Notes under the pieces: generated by a model | Seen by the model: only the letters and a program-made list of their open reading frames with translations | What the model was told of the DNA's origin: nothing | Databases searched by the model: none | Shown here: positions 1 through 7,374 of the stretch, piece after piece | Position numbering within the stretch: position 1 is the first letter of the stretch | How the letters are laid out: every line of letters starts with the position of its first letter | Position numbers and translations under genes: made by a program | Assembly (NCBI GenBank): GCA_030838025.1 | Contig: JAUTXM010000460.1 | Location: forward strand, 1 to 23,648 | From: Acidimicrobiaceae bacterium | GTDB taxonomy: Bacteria; Actinomycetota; Acidimicrobiia; Acidimicrobiales; Palsa-688 | Direction of reading: 5' to 3' | Length of the DNA stretch: 23,648 bases

Positions 1-1
1 T

Positions 2-799
2 CCCCGATTCGAGCGGACCGGCTCTGACCTTTGGGTCGGCGACATCAGCGTCCGTCCCGCCCGGCCCGACGAGCCGCTCGACCCCTTGGCCGCCGCCGCG
101 GCGCACCGCCACACCAACCGGCGCCCCTACGACAAGACGCCGGTCCCGGTCGAGTTGGAAACGGCGTTGCGGGTGCTCGGCAACGAGACCGTGACCCCGC
201 GAGCCATGGCCCGCCTGGTTGCCAAGGCGTCGGTCCTGTCCTGGAAGGACCGACGGTTCGTCACCGACCTGCGGCGCTGGACCCGGGCCGATCGCGGCGC
301 GGCCGACGGTATGACCCCCGAGGGCTTGGCGCTGTCGCGGGTGGACTGGGTCGCCCTGCGGGCGGCGTTTCGCCTCGGGCGGCTGCCCTCGGTGTTGGCG
401 TGGGTGTACTCGTCGCGCGACGTGCGGCTGCTGTCGAACAGTGTTGCGGTCTGCGTGCTCGGTGCCGCGAGCCTGTCGCCCGAGGACCTTTTCGATGCCG
501 GTCGCCGGCTGATGCGATCGTGGTCGACGGTGGGTGCAGCCGGCTGGGCCTGCCATCCGATTTCAGTTGCCGTCGACCGACCAGAGACGGCGCCCCTGGT
601 GGCGGCCCTTGCCGGTGTCCCGGTCCCGGTGGCGGTGTATCGCATCGGCCATCCCTCGGTGGACGTCCCTCGTTCCAACCGCCGCCCGCTCGCCGACGTC
701 ATGCGGCGCACCGACGGCGATGGCGCCGGCGCGGCCGGCCAGAGCGCGGCCGCCCAGAGCGCGGCCGGCCAGAGCGCGAGTGATGTCAGTTTGCGCTGA
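2..799 (+). CDS. Acg-family FMN nitroreductase-like protein (5' partial)
   Basis: The frame is open from the left edge, so the start lies outside the window. A TTG at 86 is in frame, but the residues before it (DLWVGDISVRPARPDEPLDPL) already look like this family, so it is not the start. The diagnostic stretch is RHTNRRPYDKTPVP, the nitroreductase-fold motif of mycobacterial Acg and related putative FMN-binding oxidoreductases. About 265 residues are visible, roughly the C-terminal three quarters of a usual Acg protein of about 330. In that family the flavin is bound tightly and may be sequestered rather than used for catalysis; the role here is unknown. The C-terminus carries an in-frame AAGQS/AAAQS/AAGQS repeat that looks like a disordered tail. 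It converges on the PAP2-type gene downstream. Family assignment is fairly sure, function is not. Confidence 0.75.
   Translation, partial: PRFERTGSDLWVGDISVRPARPDEPLDPLAAAAAHRHTNRRPYDKTPVPVELETALRVLGNETVTPRAMARLVAKASVLSWKDRRFVTDLRRWTRADRGAADGMTPEGLALSRVDWVALRAAFRLGRLPSVLAWVYSSRDVRLLSNSVAVCVLGAASLSPEDLFDAGRRLMRSWSTVGAAGWACHPISVAVDRPETAPLVAALAGVPVPVAVYRIGHPSVDVPRSNRRPLADVMRRTDGDGAGAAGQSAAAQSAAGQSASDVSLR
731..775 (+). repeat. Three tandem 15-bp units inside the Acg-like gene
   Basis: GCGGCCGGCCAGAGC occurs at 731-745, with one substitution at 746-760, and again at 761-775. The unit length is a multiple of three, so gain or loss of a copy only changes the length of an Ala/Gln/Ser tail. Confidence 0.9.
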
Positions 800-935
800 G
801 CGCGCCGCGACGGAGACTCGGCGGCCCGGCGAACTCATCGCGGCAACTGGGGGAGTACACCGGATCCGGCGTTACACAACCGAGCATTGGGAGTTGACGA
901 TGTCCACTCGGCGTGCCTCGAACGCAGACAACGGT

Positions 936-1772
936 CTAGCCGACGGCCGAGGGTTCGGGAACGAGATCTGGGGAGGGGTCCAACGGCGCGGGCATGACAG
1001 GTGGTCGAGCGTAGGCCTTGGCGACGATGAGCGTCGCCCCGGCGCACAGGACCGCGACGACGATGCCGTCGGCCCAGAAGTGGTTGCCGGTCACGACCAC
1101 GGTCACAAGGGTCACGATGGGATAGGCGAGCGCCAGCCAGCGCCATGGTCGGCGGCAGACCCACACGATCGCCCCGGCGATGACGATCGACCACCCGACG
1201 TGGAGCGACGGCATGGCGGAAAGCTGGTCGAGCCCGGGCGCCCCCGGGGTGTACACGCGGGGGCCGATGAGGGCGCCCGTGTCGACGATGCCCAGGAGCG
1301 GCAGCAGGCGGGGCGGGGCCACCGGGAACAGCTGTATGGCCAGGCTGGCGCCGGTCACTAGCGCCAGCACAGTCCGCACGGGCGGGTAGTGCTCCCGGTG
1401 GCGGACGAACAGCCACACCAGGCAGATGGCCAGGGCCGGGGTGTGAATGAATGCGTAGAATTCGTTGAACCCGCGCAAGGCGAGCCGATGATGGAGGAAG
1501 AGCGCTTGGGTGGCTCGCTCGCTGGGCAGGTAGAAGGCGCGCTCGACGTTCCAAATCGTGCGGCCCCGGGCCAACGCCACGTCGACACGGCCGAGCGACC
1601 ATTCGCCTGCGTACTGCCACAGGCCGTAGAGGACCAAGATCAGCGTCAGTTCCTTGGCCCACGGGCGGAGAACCCTGCCCCAGGATCGCTCCGACCGGCG
1701 GGTCAGGCCCCAGGTGGTCGCGGTGGCCGTGGCCATCTTCGCCGCGTCCTGCCAGGGGATCCATTCGAGCAC
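936..1772 (-). CDS. PAP2-superfamily membrane phosphatase/transferase (Aur1/Ipt1-like)
   Basis: A 278-residue integral membrane protein. The PAP2 signature is clear: FPVAPPRLL ahead of the active site, MPSLHVGWS (second motif with its conserved histidine) and GNHFWADG (third motif with histidine and aspartate). Around them lie about six hydrophobic segments. Such enzymes remove or transfer phosphate groups on lipid phosphates at the membrane; the version with APPRLL and MPSLHVGWS is the PAP2_3 type that includes inositol-phosphorylceramide synthase and many actinobacterial proteins of unknown substrate. The GTG at 1772 has no obvious ribosome site; an ATG at 1736 (starting MATATATTW) is an equally possible start. 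The gene stands alone, convergent with the nitroreductase gene. The substrate cannot be told from the sequence. Confidence 0.85.
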   Translation of the reverse strand: MLEWIPWQDAAKMATATATTWGLTRRSERSWGRVLRPWAKELTLILVLYGLWQYAGEWSLGRVDVALARGRTIWNVERAFYLPSERATQALFLHHRLALRGFNEFYAFIHTPALAICLVWLFVRHREHYPPVRTVLALVTGASLAIQLFPVAPPRLLPLLGIVDTGALIGPRVYTPGAPGLDQLSAMPSLHVGWSIVIAGAIVWVCRRPWRWLALAYPIVTLVTVVVTGNHFWADGIVVAVLCAGATLIVAKAYARPPVMPAPLDPSPDLVPEPSAVG

Positions 1773-2212
1773 TCGCTCACGATACTGACGCCCTGGGCTA
1801 CTGACGCCTCGGGTTGCCGGCGGGCGAACGCCTCACTCATCGCGCTCCGGCACCGGCCTTGGCGCCGCCGGACGCCGGGGCCGCTGCGTTGGCGGCACAC
1901 GCCGGCCCGGTCGGTGGTCGGTCACCGGGTTTACCGTCATCGCCCAGGAGGTGTCTTTCTACGATGCAACCGCCCGTCGGTCCGTGAACGACACCGTTGC
2001 TGACCGGCAACATGAGGGGAGCGATCGGTGCGTCGCCGTGCTGACCGGCCCCGGACGAACCGCTAAACGCGATCGGTGGATTGGGGCTTAGTAGGAGCTG
2101 GGGCACTGGCTGCTAGCTGTACAGTGTCCGGCGCTGCTAATGTAGTTTCCCAGGATCTCGGCGAACCAATTCTGGGCGGAGCCATAAGCGTTGGGTCGGC
2201 TGGGGCGGATAT

Positions 2213-2234
2213 GCATCGGCGAAATCGCCGATGC
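2213..2234. repeat. Perfect short inverted repeat (stem-loop)
   Basis: GCATCGGCGA at 2213-2222 is exactly complementary to TCGCCGATGC at 2225-2234, giving in practice a 9-bp stem with an AAAT loop. No T-run follows on either strand, so a classical intrinsic terminator is not supported. It sits at the left border of the AT-rich patch. Confidence 0.7.
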
Positions 2235-2350
2235 CGTGGCCTCTAGCCTCTTCTAAGGGATGCGATCATGTCTTCTCACTTCTATCCCAGAGATGCCATT
2301 CTCCAATAACGATAACAAAACAGAGCCAATCATAAAGGTGTGTATATATA

Positions 2351-2440
2351 GTGCATGCCGCTGCTGTAATTATTTTCGCGATTCTAGGATTTGGCGGAAT
2401 TGGGGTGAAGATCTACATTTATTCGAGAGACAAGAAATGA
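2351..2440 (+). CDS. Possible 29-residue single-helix membrane peptide
   Basis: A short frame starting at GTG 2351 with a weak purine-rich stretch (AAAGGTG, 2334-2340) ten bases upstream. It reads VHAAAVIIFAILGFGGIG followed by a tail ending in SRDKK, that is, one strongly hydrophobic segment and a positively charged end, a plausible one-pass membrane peptide. It lies in the AT-rich patch, so third-position GC cannot be used as a test. It could equally be the remnant of a larger broken gene or chance, because AT-rich codons favour Ile, Phe and Tyr. I do not recognise it. Confidence 0.15.
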   Translation: MHAAAVIIFAILGFGGIGVKIYIYSRDKK

Positions 2441-2628
2441 TGCTCGTGGCTCTGGTCCGGAAGCGGATACGTCCTGTCCTTTCAAATCGCAGATACGCAC
2501 CACCGCTCGACCACAACGCCGCCCGCTAGGCTAGGGATTCCAACCTTAATGGCAACTGGATCGTGTTGTGTCGTAGCGACCAAGTCGCGAAGACGGAGAT
2601 CCGATTACTGTCTTGTCGTTCTCGATCA

Positions 2629-2895
2629 TTACAACCGGCATTTATTCGTTGGTTGCTGTGGTCGATCTGTTATGCGGCCCGCTGAGATCGGCACCCATGC
2701 ACGTCGCCGGAAAAAGGCGATGCCAGTGTCCGGTATCGTCGGACTCTGGACCTTGGACGCTGCAATCGCGTCCAGCGTTGGCTCGTCAAGGGTCCAGGGC
2801 GCCCTCAACCGGCCCAGGTGTCGCACGGCGGCCATCCAGTATCCCGCCCACCCCTTAGGGTCGCCGTGGCAGGCAAAGTGTGACATCGTTCCCAT
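2629..2895 (-). CDS. Possible small protein or gene remnant, minus strand
   Basis: An 88-codon frame from ATG 2895 (second ATG at 2886) to TAA at 2629. It begins MGTMSHFACHGDPKGWAGYW and continues with HLGRLRAPWTLDEPTLD, which reads like protein. About 40 of the first 50 codons end in G or C, as in real genes here, but this falls off over the second half. It would be divergent from, and almost abut, the VOC gene. Against it: no Shine-Dalgarno sequence, no recognised family, and the plus strand of the same stretch is also open. It may be the surviving front of a gene whose end was replaced by the AT-rich patch. Confidence 0.18.
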   Translation of the reverse strand: MGTMSHFACHGDPKGWAGYWMAAVRHLGRLRAPWTLDEPTLDAIAASKVQSPTIPDTGIAFFRRRAWVPISAGRITDRPQQPTNKCRL

Positions 2896-2913
2896 CACAC
2901 CGAAGGAGTCTCC

Positions 2914-3684
2914 ATGCCTACTCGCGACACCGCCCCGGTCGGGGCCCCGTGCTGGATCGATCTGATGACCTCCGACACCGAGCGCAGCCGCGTCTTCTAT
3001 GGCCAGCTCTTCGGCTGGGCCACCGGGGCGCCGAACGAGGACTTTGGCGGTTACTTCAACTTCACCAAGGACGGCGTGCCCGTGGCCGGTTGCATCGGCA
3101 GTCGCCCCGGCTCGAGCGCCCCCGACGTGTGGTCCGTCTACTTGGCCAGTGACGACGCCCAGAAGTCGGTCGGAGCCGTGGCGGCCAGCGGCGGCCAGGC
3201 CTTGGTGGAGGCGACACCCGTCGGCCAGCTGGGCACCATGGCGTATGTCACCGACCCTGGGGGAGCGGGAATCGGCATCTGGCAGCCAGGCGCCCACGCC
3301 GGGTTCGGTGTCCTCGGCGAGCCCGGCACCCCGGCTTGGTTCGAGTTGCACACCGGGGACTACGACACCGCCGTGGCGTTCTACCGCGACGCATTCGGCT
3401 GGGACACCCACGTCGCGAGCGACACGGAAGACTTCCGTTACACGACGCTCGGGACCGGTGACGACCAGCTGGCCGGGATCATGGATGCCTCGGGTTTCCT
3501 GCCCGAGGGCGCCCGCGCCCAGTGGTCGATCTACTTCGGAGTGGAGGACACCGACAAGGCTTTGGCGACCATCGTCGACCTCGGTGGGTCCGTGGTGACG
3601 GCCGCCGAGGACACGCCGTATGGCCGCCTGGCCACCGCAGCCGACGCGACGGGCGCCCTGTTCAAGCTCGTCACCATGCCCTGA
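2914..3684 (+). CDS. VOC-family protein with two tandem glyoxalase-like domains
   Basis: A 256-residue protein made of two vicinal-oxygen-chelate repeats. The first (about residues 11-124) begins WIDLMTSDTERSRVFYGQLF and the second (about 139-256) begins WFELHTGDYDTAVAFYRDAF; both have the beta-alpha pattern and end with the Gly-Arg-x-x-x-x-x-D-P/A-x-G-A element. The layout and length match the mycobacterial CFP30B (Rv0577) and Rv0911 type, whose enzymatic activity is not firmly settled; glyoxalase, dioxygenase and antibiotic-binding members share the fold. No signal peptide, so cytosolic. The start is fixed by GAAGGAG at 2902-2908. The ogt gene begins only 9 bases after its stop, so the three genes 2914-4917 may be cotranscribed. 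Confidence 0.88.
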   Translation: MPTRDTAPVGAPCWIDLMTSDTERSRVFYGQLFGWATGAPNEDFGGYFNFTKDGVPVAGCIGSRPGSSAPDVWSVYLASDDAQKSVGAVAASGGQALVEATPVGQLGTMAYVTDPGGAGIGIWQPGAHAGFGVLGEPGTPAWFELHTGDYDTAVAFYRDAFGWDTHVASDTEDFRYTTLGTGDDQLAGIMDASGFLPEGARAQWSIYFGVEDTDKALATIVDLGGSVVTAAEDTPYGRLATAADATGALFKLVTMP

Positions 3685-3693
3685 TTCGCCGAC

Positions 3694-4269
3694 ATGTTCT
3701 CGGGGCCAATGTCAGAGCGGTCGTGTTCGGTCGTGATCGGCTTCACCCTTTTCGATACGAACACCGGCCGCTGCGGCGTGGCATGGGGGCCGCGCGGGCT
3801 GGTGGCATTGCAGCTCCCGGAAGCCGACGACGGGGAAACCGTGGCCAAGCTCTGCGAATCGGTTCCCGACGCTCGGCCGATGACGCCCCCCGCCACCGTG
3901 CAGGATGCGCTCGACCAGATCGTCGCCCTCCTCGACGGAATGGCGAGCGACCTAATCTCCGTCGAGCTCGACATGAGCGGGGTGCCGCCCTTTCACCGCC
4001 GGGTGTACCAGTTGATCCGGACCATCCCGCCCGGCGAGACGATGTCCTACGGCGAGGTGGCGACGCTGCTGGGCTCGCCGGGTGCGGCGCGCGCGGTCGG
4101 ACAGGCGCTGCGCCGCAACCCCTTTGCCCTCGTGGTTCCGTGCCACCGGGTAGTGGCGGCGGGCGGGAGGCTCGGCGGCTTCTCGGCCAACGGCGGGTTG
4201 GCTACCAAGGTCCGCCTGCTGGCGTTGGAAGCGGCGTTGGAAGTACCACCCCCGAAGACGCCCGCCTGA
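3694..4269 (+). CDS. ogt: Methylated-DNA--protein-cysteine methyltransferase
   Basis: A suicide DNA-repair protein that moves the alkyl group from O6-alkylguanine (and O4-alkylthymine) to its own cysteine. The active-site motif PCHRVV places the acceptor at Cys150. The arginine-finger/helix element AARAVGQALRRNP (131-143) and FHRRVYQLIRTIPPGETMSYGEVA are typical of the C-terminal DNA-binding domain. At 191 residues it is slightly longer than Escherichia coli Ogt (171) and has the usual poorly conserved N-terminal ribonuclease-like domain, with no Ada-type extension. Two starts are possible, ATG 3694 and ATG 3709 (MSERSC); neither has a strong ribosome site, and coupling to the VOC gene 9 bases upstream is possible. 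The AlkA-type glycosylase follows after 3 bases, a common repair pairing. Confidence 0.93.
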   Translation: MFSGPMSERSCSVVIGFTLFDTNTGRCGVAWGPRGLVALQLPEADDGETVAKLCESVPDARPMTPPATVQDALDQIVALLDGMASDLISVELDMSGVPPFHRRVYQLIRTIPPGETMSYGEVATLLGSPGAARAVGQALRRNPFALVVPCHRVVAAGGRLGGFSANGGLATKVRLLALEAALEVPPPKTPA

Positions 4270-4272
4270 CAG

Positions 4273-4917
4273 GTGGGAGCGGTGGGCATCGACACAGCAC
4301 TTGCGGTCGCGCACCTACGGGACGCCGATCCGATACTTGCCCGCCTGATCGACGCGGTCGGACCGCTCGACCTCCAGCTCACCGCTGCGCCGACCACGTT
4401 CGCGGCCTTGGCACGCGCCACCGTCTTCCAGCAACTCCACGGCCGGGCGGCGAATGCCATCTTTACCCGGTTGTGCGTCCTGTTTCCTGGGTCGGGGGCC
4501 ACGCTGCGCGCCGGCGACATCTTGTCCGCCTCGGATGAGGACCTTCTCGGCGCGGGCCTCTCACGAGCCAAGCTCCTGGCCATTCGAGACTTGGCCCGCC
4601 ACGCCGCCGATCACGCCATCCCAACGCTGGCCGAGGCCCGGTCGATGGCGGACGAGGCGATCGTCGAGCAGCTGAGCCGGGTTCGGGGGATCGGGCGCTG
4701 GACGTCGGAGATGTTCCTGATCTTCACGCTCGGGCGGCCCGATGTGCTGCCGGTTGGTGATCTCGGCGTGCGCAAAGGCTTTGCCCTTACCTATCGGCAA
4801 GGCGAGATGCCTTCTCAGAGAGAACTCCTCGACTACGGCGAACGGTGGCGGCCCTACCGCAGTGTCGCCAGTTGGTATCTCTGGCGGGCCTTGGAGCTCG
4901 AGAAGGAATCCCGATAG
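4273..4917 (+). CDS. alkA: DNA-3-methyladenine glycosylase, short AlkA type (HhH-GPD)
   Basis: Base-excision repair enzyme expected to cut alkylated purines from DNA. ATVFQQLHGRAA (49-60) is the start of the HhH-GPD fold; LSRVRGIGRWTSEM (134-147) is the helix-hairpin-helix that grips the DNA backbone; PVGDLG holds the likely catalytic Asp163. With 214 residues it has only the catalytic core and lacks the N-terminal domain of the 282-residue Escherichia coli AlkA, as in many actinobacterial and archaeal forms. Start is uncertain: GTG 4273 has no ribosome site and GTG 4282 lies only two bases after GGGAG. The gene begins 3 bases after the ogt stop, so translational coupling is likely. Both products act on alkylation damage, one directly and one through excision. 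Confidence 0.9.
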   Translation: MGAVGIDTALAVAHLRDADPILARLIDAVGPLDLQLTAAPTTFAALARATVFQQLHGRAANAIFTRLCVLFPGSGATLRAGDILSASDEDLLGAGLSRAKLLAIRDLARHAADHAIPTLAEARSMADEAIVEQLSRVRGIGRWTSEMFLIFTLGRPDVLPVGDLGVRKGFALTYRQGEMPSQRELLDYGERWRPYRSVASWYLWRALELEKESR

Positions 4918-5019
4918 CGCGGCCAAGAAGCGCATCTACGACACGTTCGCGGTTCGCGGGAACCGGCTGCGGTGGCCGCGTCGTCTGAAGGGGCGTCGTC
5001 TCACGGAGGGATCCTCGCC

Positions 5020-6102
5020 ATGCAACACATACGTCGTCGTCTTTCAGCGGTGGCCCTGCTGGCAACGGGCGGTCTGATGATTGCGGCCGCCCCTCCCGCC
5101 GGTGCCTGCGGCGGCCTGGTGGCACCCAACGGTGCGGTCCGGCTGGATCGCACCACCACGCTCGCCGCCTATCACGACGGCGTCGAGCATTACGTCACCT
5201 CGTTCCAGTACGCCGGGGGCGGGACCAACTTCGGTTCGATCATCCCCTTGCCCGGCATTCCGTCCGACGTTCGAAAGGCCGGGAGTTGGACTCTGCAGCG
5301 CCTGGAACGGGAGGCACACCCCCCCGCTCCCTTTGCCGGCGATCTGCGAGCCAGTGCCGCGGTGGCCTCGACGGCCCAGGTGCTGCTCGAGACCACTGTC
5401 GACGCCTTGGACATCACCGTCCTCAAAGGCGGGGGAGACGAGGTGCTCACGTGGGTGAAACAGCACGGGTACGCCGTCTCTAACGATGCCCCGGCGATGC
5501 TCGACTTCTATGCCCAGCGCAGCCCCATCTTCCTCGCGGCCCGTTTCGATGCCTCCAAGGCTGCCGCCCGCCAGGAACAGGCGGGAGACGGCACCCCGAT
5601 CCAGATCACCATTCCGACGCCCAGCCCCTGGGTACCGCTGCACATCCTGTCGCTGGCGAAGGTCCCTGAAGCGCCGGTAGTCGCCGACGTTTTCCTCCTC
5701 ACCGACCGGGCGCCCGCGCTGCTGGGGCTGGACCAGGGCGTCCAGGTCCAAGCGGGCGAACCGGCGTCGGACGGCCTCCTCGGGGACCTGCGAGCGGACC
5801 GCGACAGCGAATGGGTCCCGGCCAAGGCGTGGCTCACCCTCGTTGCCGTGTCCACCCCGGCGGGGCAGCTCAACCATGACCTGGCCATCGACCCCTCGGG
5901 GGCGGGCCGCCCGTCGGCGGTTCAGGCCGGCTTCCAACTTGCGGCCGCAGCGCCCACCCCGACGATCGTCGGCTTGGACCCGTTGGGCAAAGCGGTGAAG
6001 GCCGGAAACCCGGCGGCCTTCGCCTTCGCCACCGCCTTGGCGTTGATGATCGTCGCGCTGCTGGCGGCCTGGACCCTCCGACTACGTGCCCGGCGTTCCT
6101 GA
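5020..6102 (+). CDS. DUF2330 protein, exported and C-terminally anchored
   Basis: A 360-residue protein of unknown function. The N-terminus is a signal peptide (QHIRRRLSAVALLATGGLMI...PPAGA) followed directly by CGGLVAPNG, the conserved start of DUF2330 proteins. A lipobox is not convincing, because the -3 position is Ala, so ordinary signal peptidase cleavage is favoured. The central part has alternating beta-rich segments and a Pro-rich PTPSPWVPLH turn. A hydrophobic stretch at about 335-353 followed by RLRARRS should anchor the C-terminus, leaving the domain outside. ATG 5020 is chosen because CGGAGGG lies at 5004-5010; an upstream in-frame GTG at 4972 has no such site and would bury the signal peptide. 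It converges with the DUF4395 gene. Confidence 0.85.
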   Translation: MQHIRRRLSAVALLATGGLMIAAAPPAGACGGLVAPNGAVRLDRTTTLAAYHDGVEHYVTSFQYAGGGTNFGSIIPLPGIPSDVRKAGSWTLQRLEREAHPPAPFAGDLRASAAVASTAQVLLETTVDALDITVLKGGGDEVLTWVKQHGYAVSNDAPAMLDFYAQRSPIFLAARFDASKAAARQEQAGDGTPIQITIPTPSPWVPLHILSLAKVPEAPVVADVFLLTDRAPALLGLDQGVQVQAGEPASDGLLGDLRADRDSEWVPAKAWLTLVAVSTPAGQLNHDLAIDPSGAGRPSAVQAGFQLAAAAPTPTIVGLDPLGKAVKAGNPAAFAFATALALMIVALLAAWTLRLRARRS

Positions 6103-6115
6103 TCCGACGATCAGG
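6098..6115. terminator. Small hairpin joining the stops of two convergent genes
   Basis: CCTGATC (6098-6104) and GATCAGG (6109-6115) form a 7-bp stem with a CGAC loop. The stem contains the TGA of the DUF2330 gene (6100-6102) and the facing stop of the DUF4395 gene (6111-6113). No T-run is present, so a role as a two-way terminator is possible but weak. Confidence 0.4.
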
Positions 6116-6617
6116 CGACCTGAGCGAAACGCTTGCTGACGTCGGCACACTCCTCGCAGACCGACGTGGGCACGATCCCGATTCTCATCAGAGCCGAGAA
6201 GATCCGGCAGCCCAGACACACCGCAAACACCGATTCGAGCGTGGCGGCAATCACCACCAGTCCAAGGACGATGTATCCGGCGCCACGCAAACCGAGGCCC
6301 AGCGCGAGTATGCAGGCGGTCACCGACATGACGGCGCCCATGCCCTGGGCGAAGCGCTTCGGGGGTCCGGGCACGAACTTTGGAGCCACGGACAATCGTG
6401 GCGTTATGACCCTCGTGACCAACTGGCCGAGGGGGCTGAGGGTCGGTCCAGTCAGCACCCGAGCCACAAAGCCGTAGGCAATCACGGCGGTGATCCACGG
6501 CTGATCGAACACGATCGCGGCCAGGCACATCAGCACCACGCCCGCCGCGACCAGGCGCGCCGATATTTCGTTGACAGGATTCGGAAAGCTGAACAGGGGG
6601 CGAGGAATGTCGGTCAT
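6111..6617 (-). CDS. DUF4395 membrane protein with two CxxC pairs
   Basis: A 168-residue membrane protein with hydrophobic segments at about 19-36, 42-56, 93-108 and 113-133. FPNPVNEISARLVA near the start and CLGCRIF near the end are the marks of DUF4395. Cys134/Cys137 and Cys154/Cys157 form two CxxC pairs near the C-terminal side, which suggests thiol/disulfide exchange or metal binding; relatives are often found near thioredoxin or rhodanese genes, though none is visible here. ATG 6617 is preferred over an upstream in-frame start at 6656 because AGGAAAGG lies just before it on the minus strand. The gene upstream (6653-7129) ends 35 bases away on the same strand and may share a transcript. 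Confidence 0.85.
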   Translation of the reverse strand: MTDIPRPLFSFPNPVNEISARLVAAGVVLMCLAAIVFDQPWITAVIAYGFVARVLTGPTLSPLGQLVTRVITPRLSVAPKFVPGPPKRFAQGMGAVMSVTACILALGLGLRGAGYIVLGLVVIAATLESVFAVCLGCRIFSALMRIGIVPTSVCEECADVSKRFAQVA

Positions 6618-6652
6618 GGCAACCTTTCCTGAGGGAAAACCGACTAACCGAG

Positions 6653-7129
6653 TCAACTATTCCGGGTGACGCTCGTCGTGTCAAGACCGGGCCGCACCGG
6701 GAGCCGAGCACGTTGGCCACCGAGTTGCATCAGCAGTCGCCCGGCCAGGAGGGCGGGCACCACTGCCAGGCCATGGAGAGCCACGTCGGCTGAGAGCACC
6801 GGAGCGCGGTGGAGGACGAGGAGGTGGAGATCGGCGAGCTCGGCGAGAGCCGAGCCGCTGCTGGCACCGAGGGCGAAGCGGGCCCATGCTCGGGTAGAGG
6901 TCGGACTCCCGCCCCGGCGGCCGAGATGGGCCCCGAGCACGGTGACGGCGCCGGCCCCGACCAAGAGCAGCTCCGGCCGGCGGGTGACGAGGCCGCCCGA
7001 ATCGGCGGCCAACGCGGCAACGACCTCGAACGCCAGGACACCGCAGCACCAGCCAAACCCGACGTTGCGGGTCGCGTCTCGGCCCGGGGCGCGGCGCGAC
7101 GCCGCGCGACCGGCAGCGCCTCGACACAT
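6653..7129 (-). CDS. Hypothetical multi-pass membrane protein
   Basis: A 158-residue frame I do not recognise. It has about four hydrophobic segments (VGFGWCCGVLAFEVVAALAA, ELLLVGAGAVTVLGAHL, ALAELADLHLLVLH, and HGLAVVPALLAGRLLMQL), giving the look of a small membrane protein. It lies just upstream of the DUF4395 gene on the same strand. The start is unclear: ATG 7129 has no good ribosome site, while the frame stays open and protein-like far upstream without any ATG, GTG or TTG (see findings). A sequencing error, a frameshift or a non-standard start are all possible. Other frames here are open too because of the high GC, so the call is tentative. Confidence 0.45.
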   Translation of the reverse strand: MCRGAAGRAASRRAPGRDATRNVGFGWCCGVLAFEVVAALAADSGGLVTRRPELLLVGAGAVTVLGAHLGRRGGSPTSTRAWARFALGASSGSALAELADLHLLVLHRAPVLSADVALHGLAVVPALLAGRLLMQLGGQRARLPVRPGLDTTSVTRNS

Positions 7130-7220
7130 TGCCCACGCACCGTCGGCGCGGGCGCACGAGGCCGGGGAGGCGGGGCGCCGGCCCAGTTGCGGGTGAAGGA
7201 CCTGCCAGCCACGCGAGACC

Positions 7221-7250
7221 GCCGCTTTGGCCGCCGCTTTGGCCGCCGCC
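7221..7250. repeat. 12-bp tandem repeat, two and a half copies
   Basis: GCCGCTTTGGCC at 7221-7232 and 7233-7244, followed by GCCGCC. Read on the minus strand in the frame of the neighbouring membrane-protein gene it would encode Ala-Ala-Ala-Lys repeats. Confidence 0.85.
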
Positions 7251-7374
7251 CTGCCGTACTGTGATGCGTTCGTGAGGGTCCCGGCACGGCTGCATAAGCC
7301 GGGGTCATCTACGCGGTGGCGGACCCCGAGCGAATCACAAGGTGGGGGGACTGGAAGGTCGAGGTGATGGCGAA

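Larger units (their letters stand above)
1773..2913. other. 1.1-kb stretch without a convincing gene, with an AT-rich patch
   Basis: Between the PAP2 gene and the VOC gene no frame combines a ribosome site, GC-rich third positions and a recognisable family. Composition changes within it: 1773-2090 is GC-rich like the rest, while about 2270-2450 is conspicuously AT-rich (for example GATAACAAAACAG and GTGTATATATAG). The last 200 bases return to normal. Contents worth listing are a perfect stem-loop at 2213-2234, a possible 29-codon membrane peptide at 2351-2440 and a possible minus-strand small gene at 2629-2895, each given separately. The VOC ribosome site GAAGGAG lies at 2902-2908. The patch may be a decayed foreign insertion; this is inference. 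Confidence 0.6.

Noticed and set aside
860..869. Palindrome CCGGATCCGG as a terminator
   Set aside because: No loop is possible and no T-run follows; a 10-base palindrome is unremarkable in GC-rich DNA.
1951..2091. 46-codon frame beginning VSFYDATARRSVNDTV after CCCAGGAG
   Set aside because: The ribosome-like site touches the GTG with no spacing, third-position GC is below that of neighbouring genes, and nothing is recognised.
2260..2529. 89-codon plus-strand frame in the AT-rich patch
   Set aside because: No ribosome site, patchy composition and no protein-like pattern; chance opening is more likely.
2549..2965. 138-codon plus-strand frame running into the VOC gene
   Set aside because: Overlaps the VOC start in another frame and has no ribosome site; part of it is the mirror of the 2629-2895 frame.
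6666..7308. Several overlapping frames on both strands
   Set aside because: All are Arg/Pro/Gly-rich by-products of high GC; only 6653-7129 has membrane-protein character, and even that is tentative.
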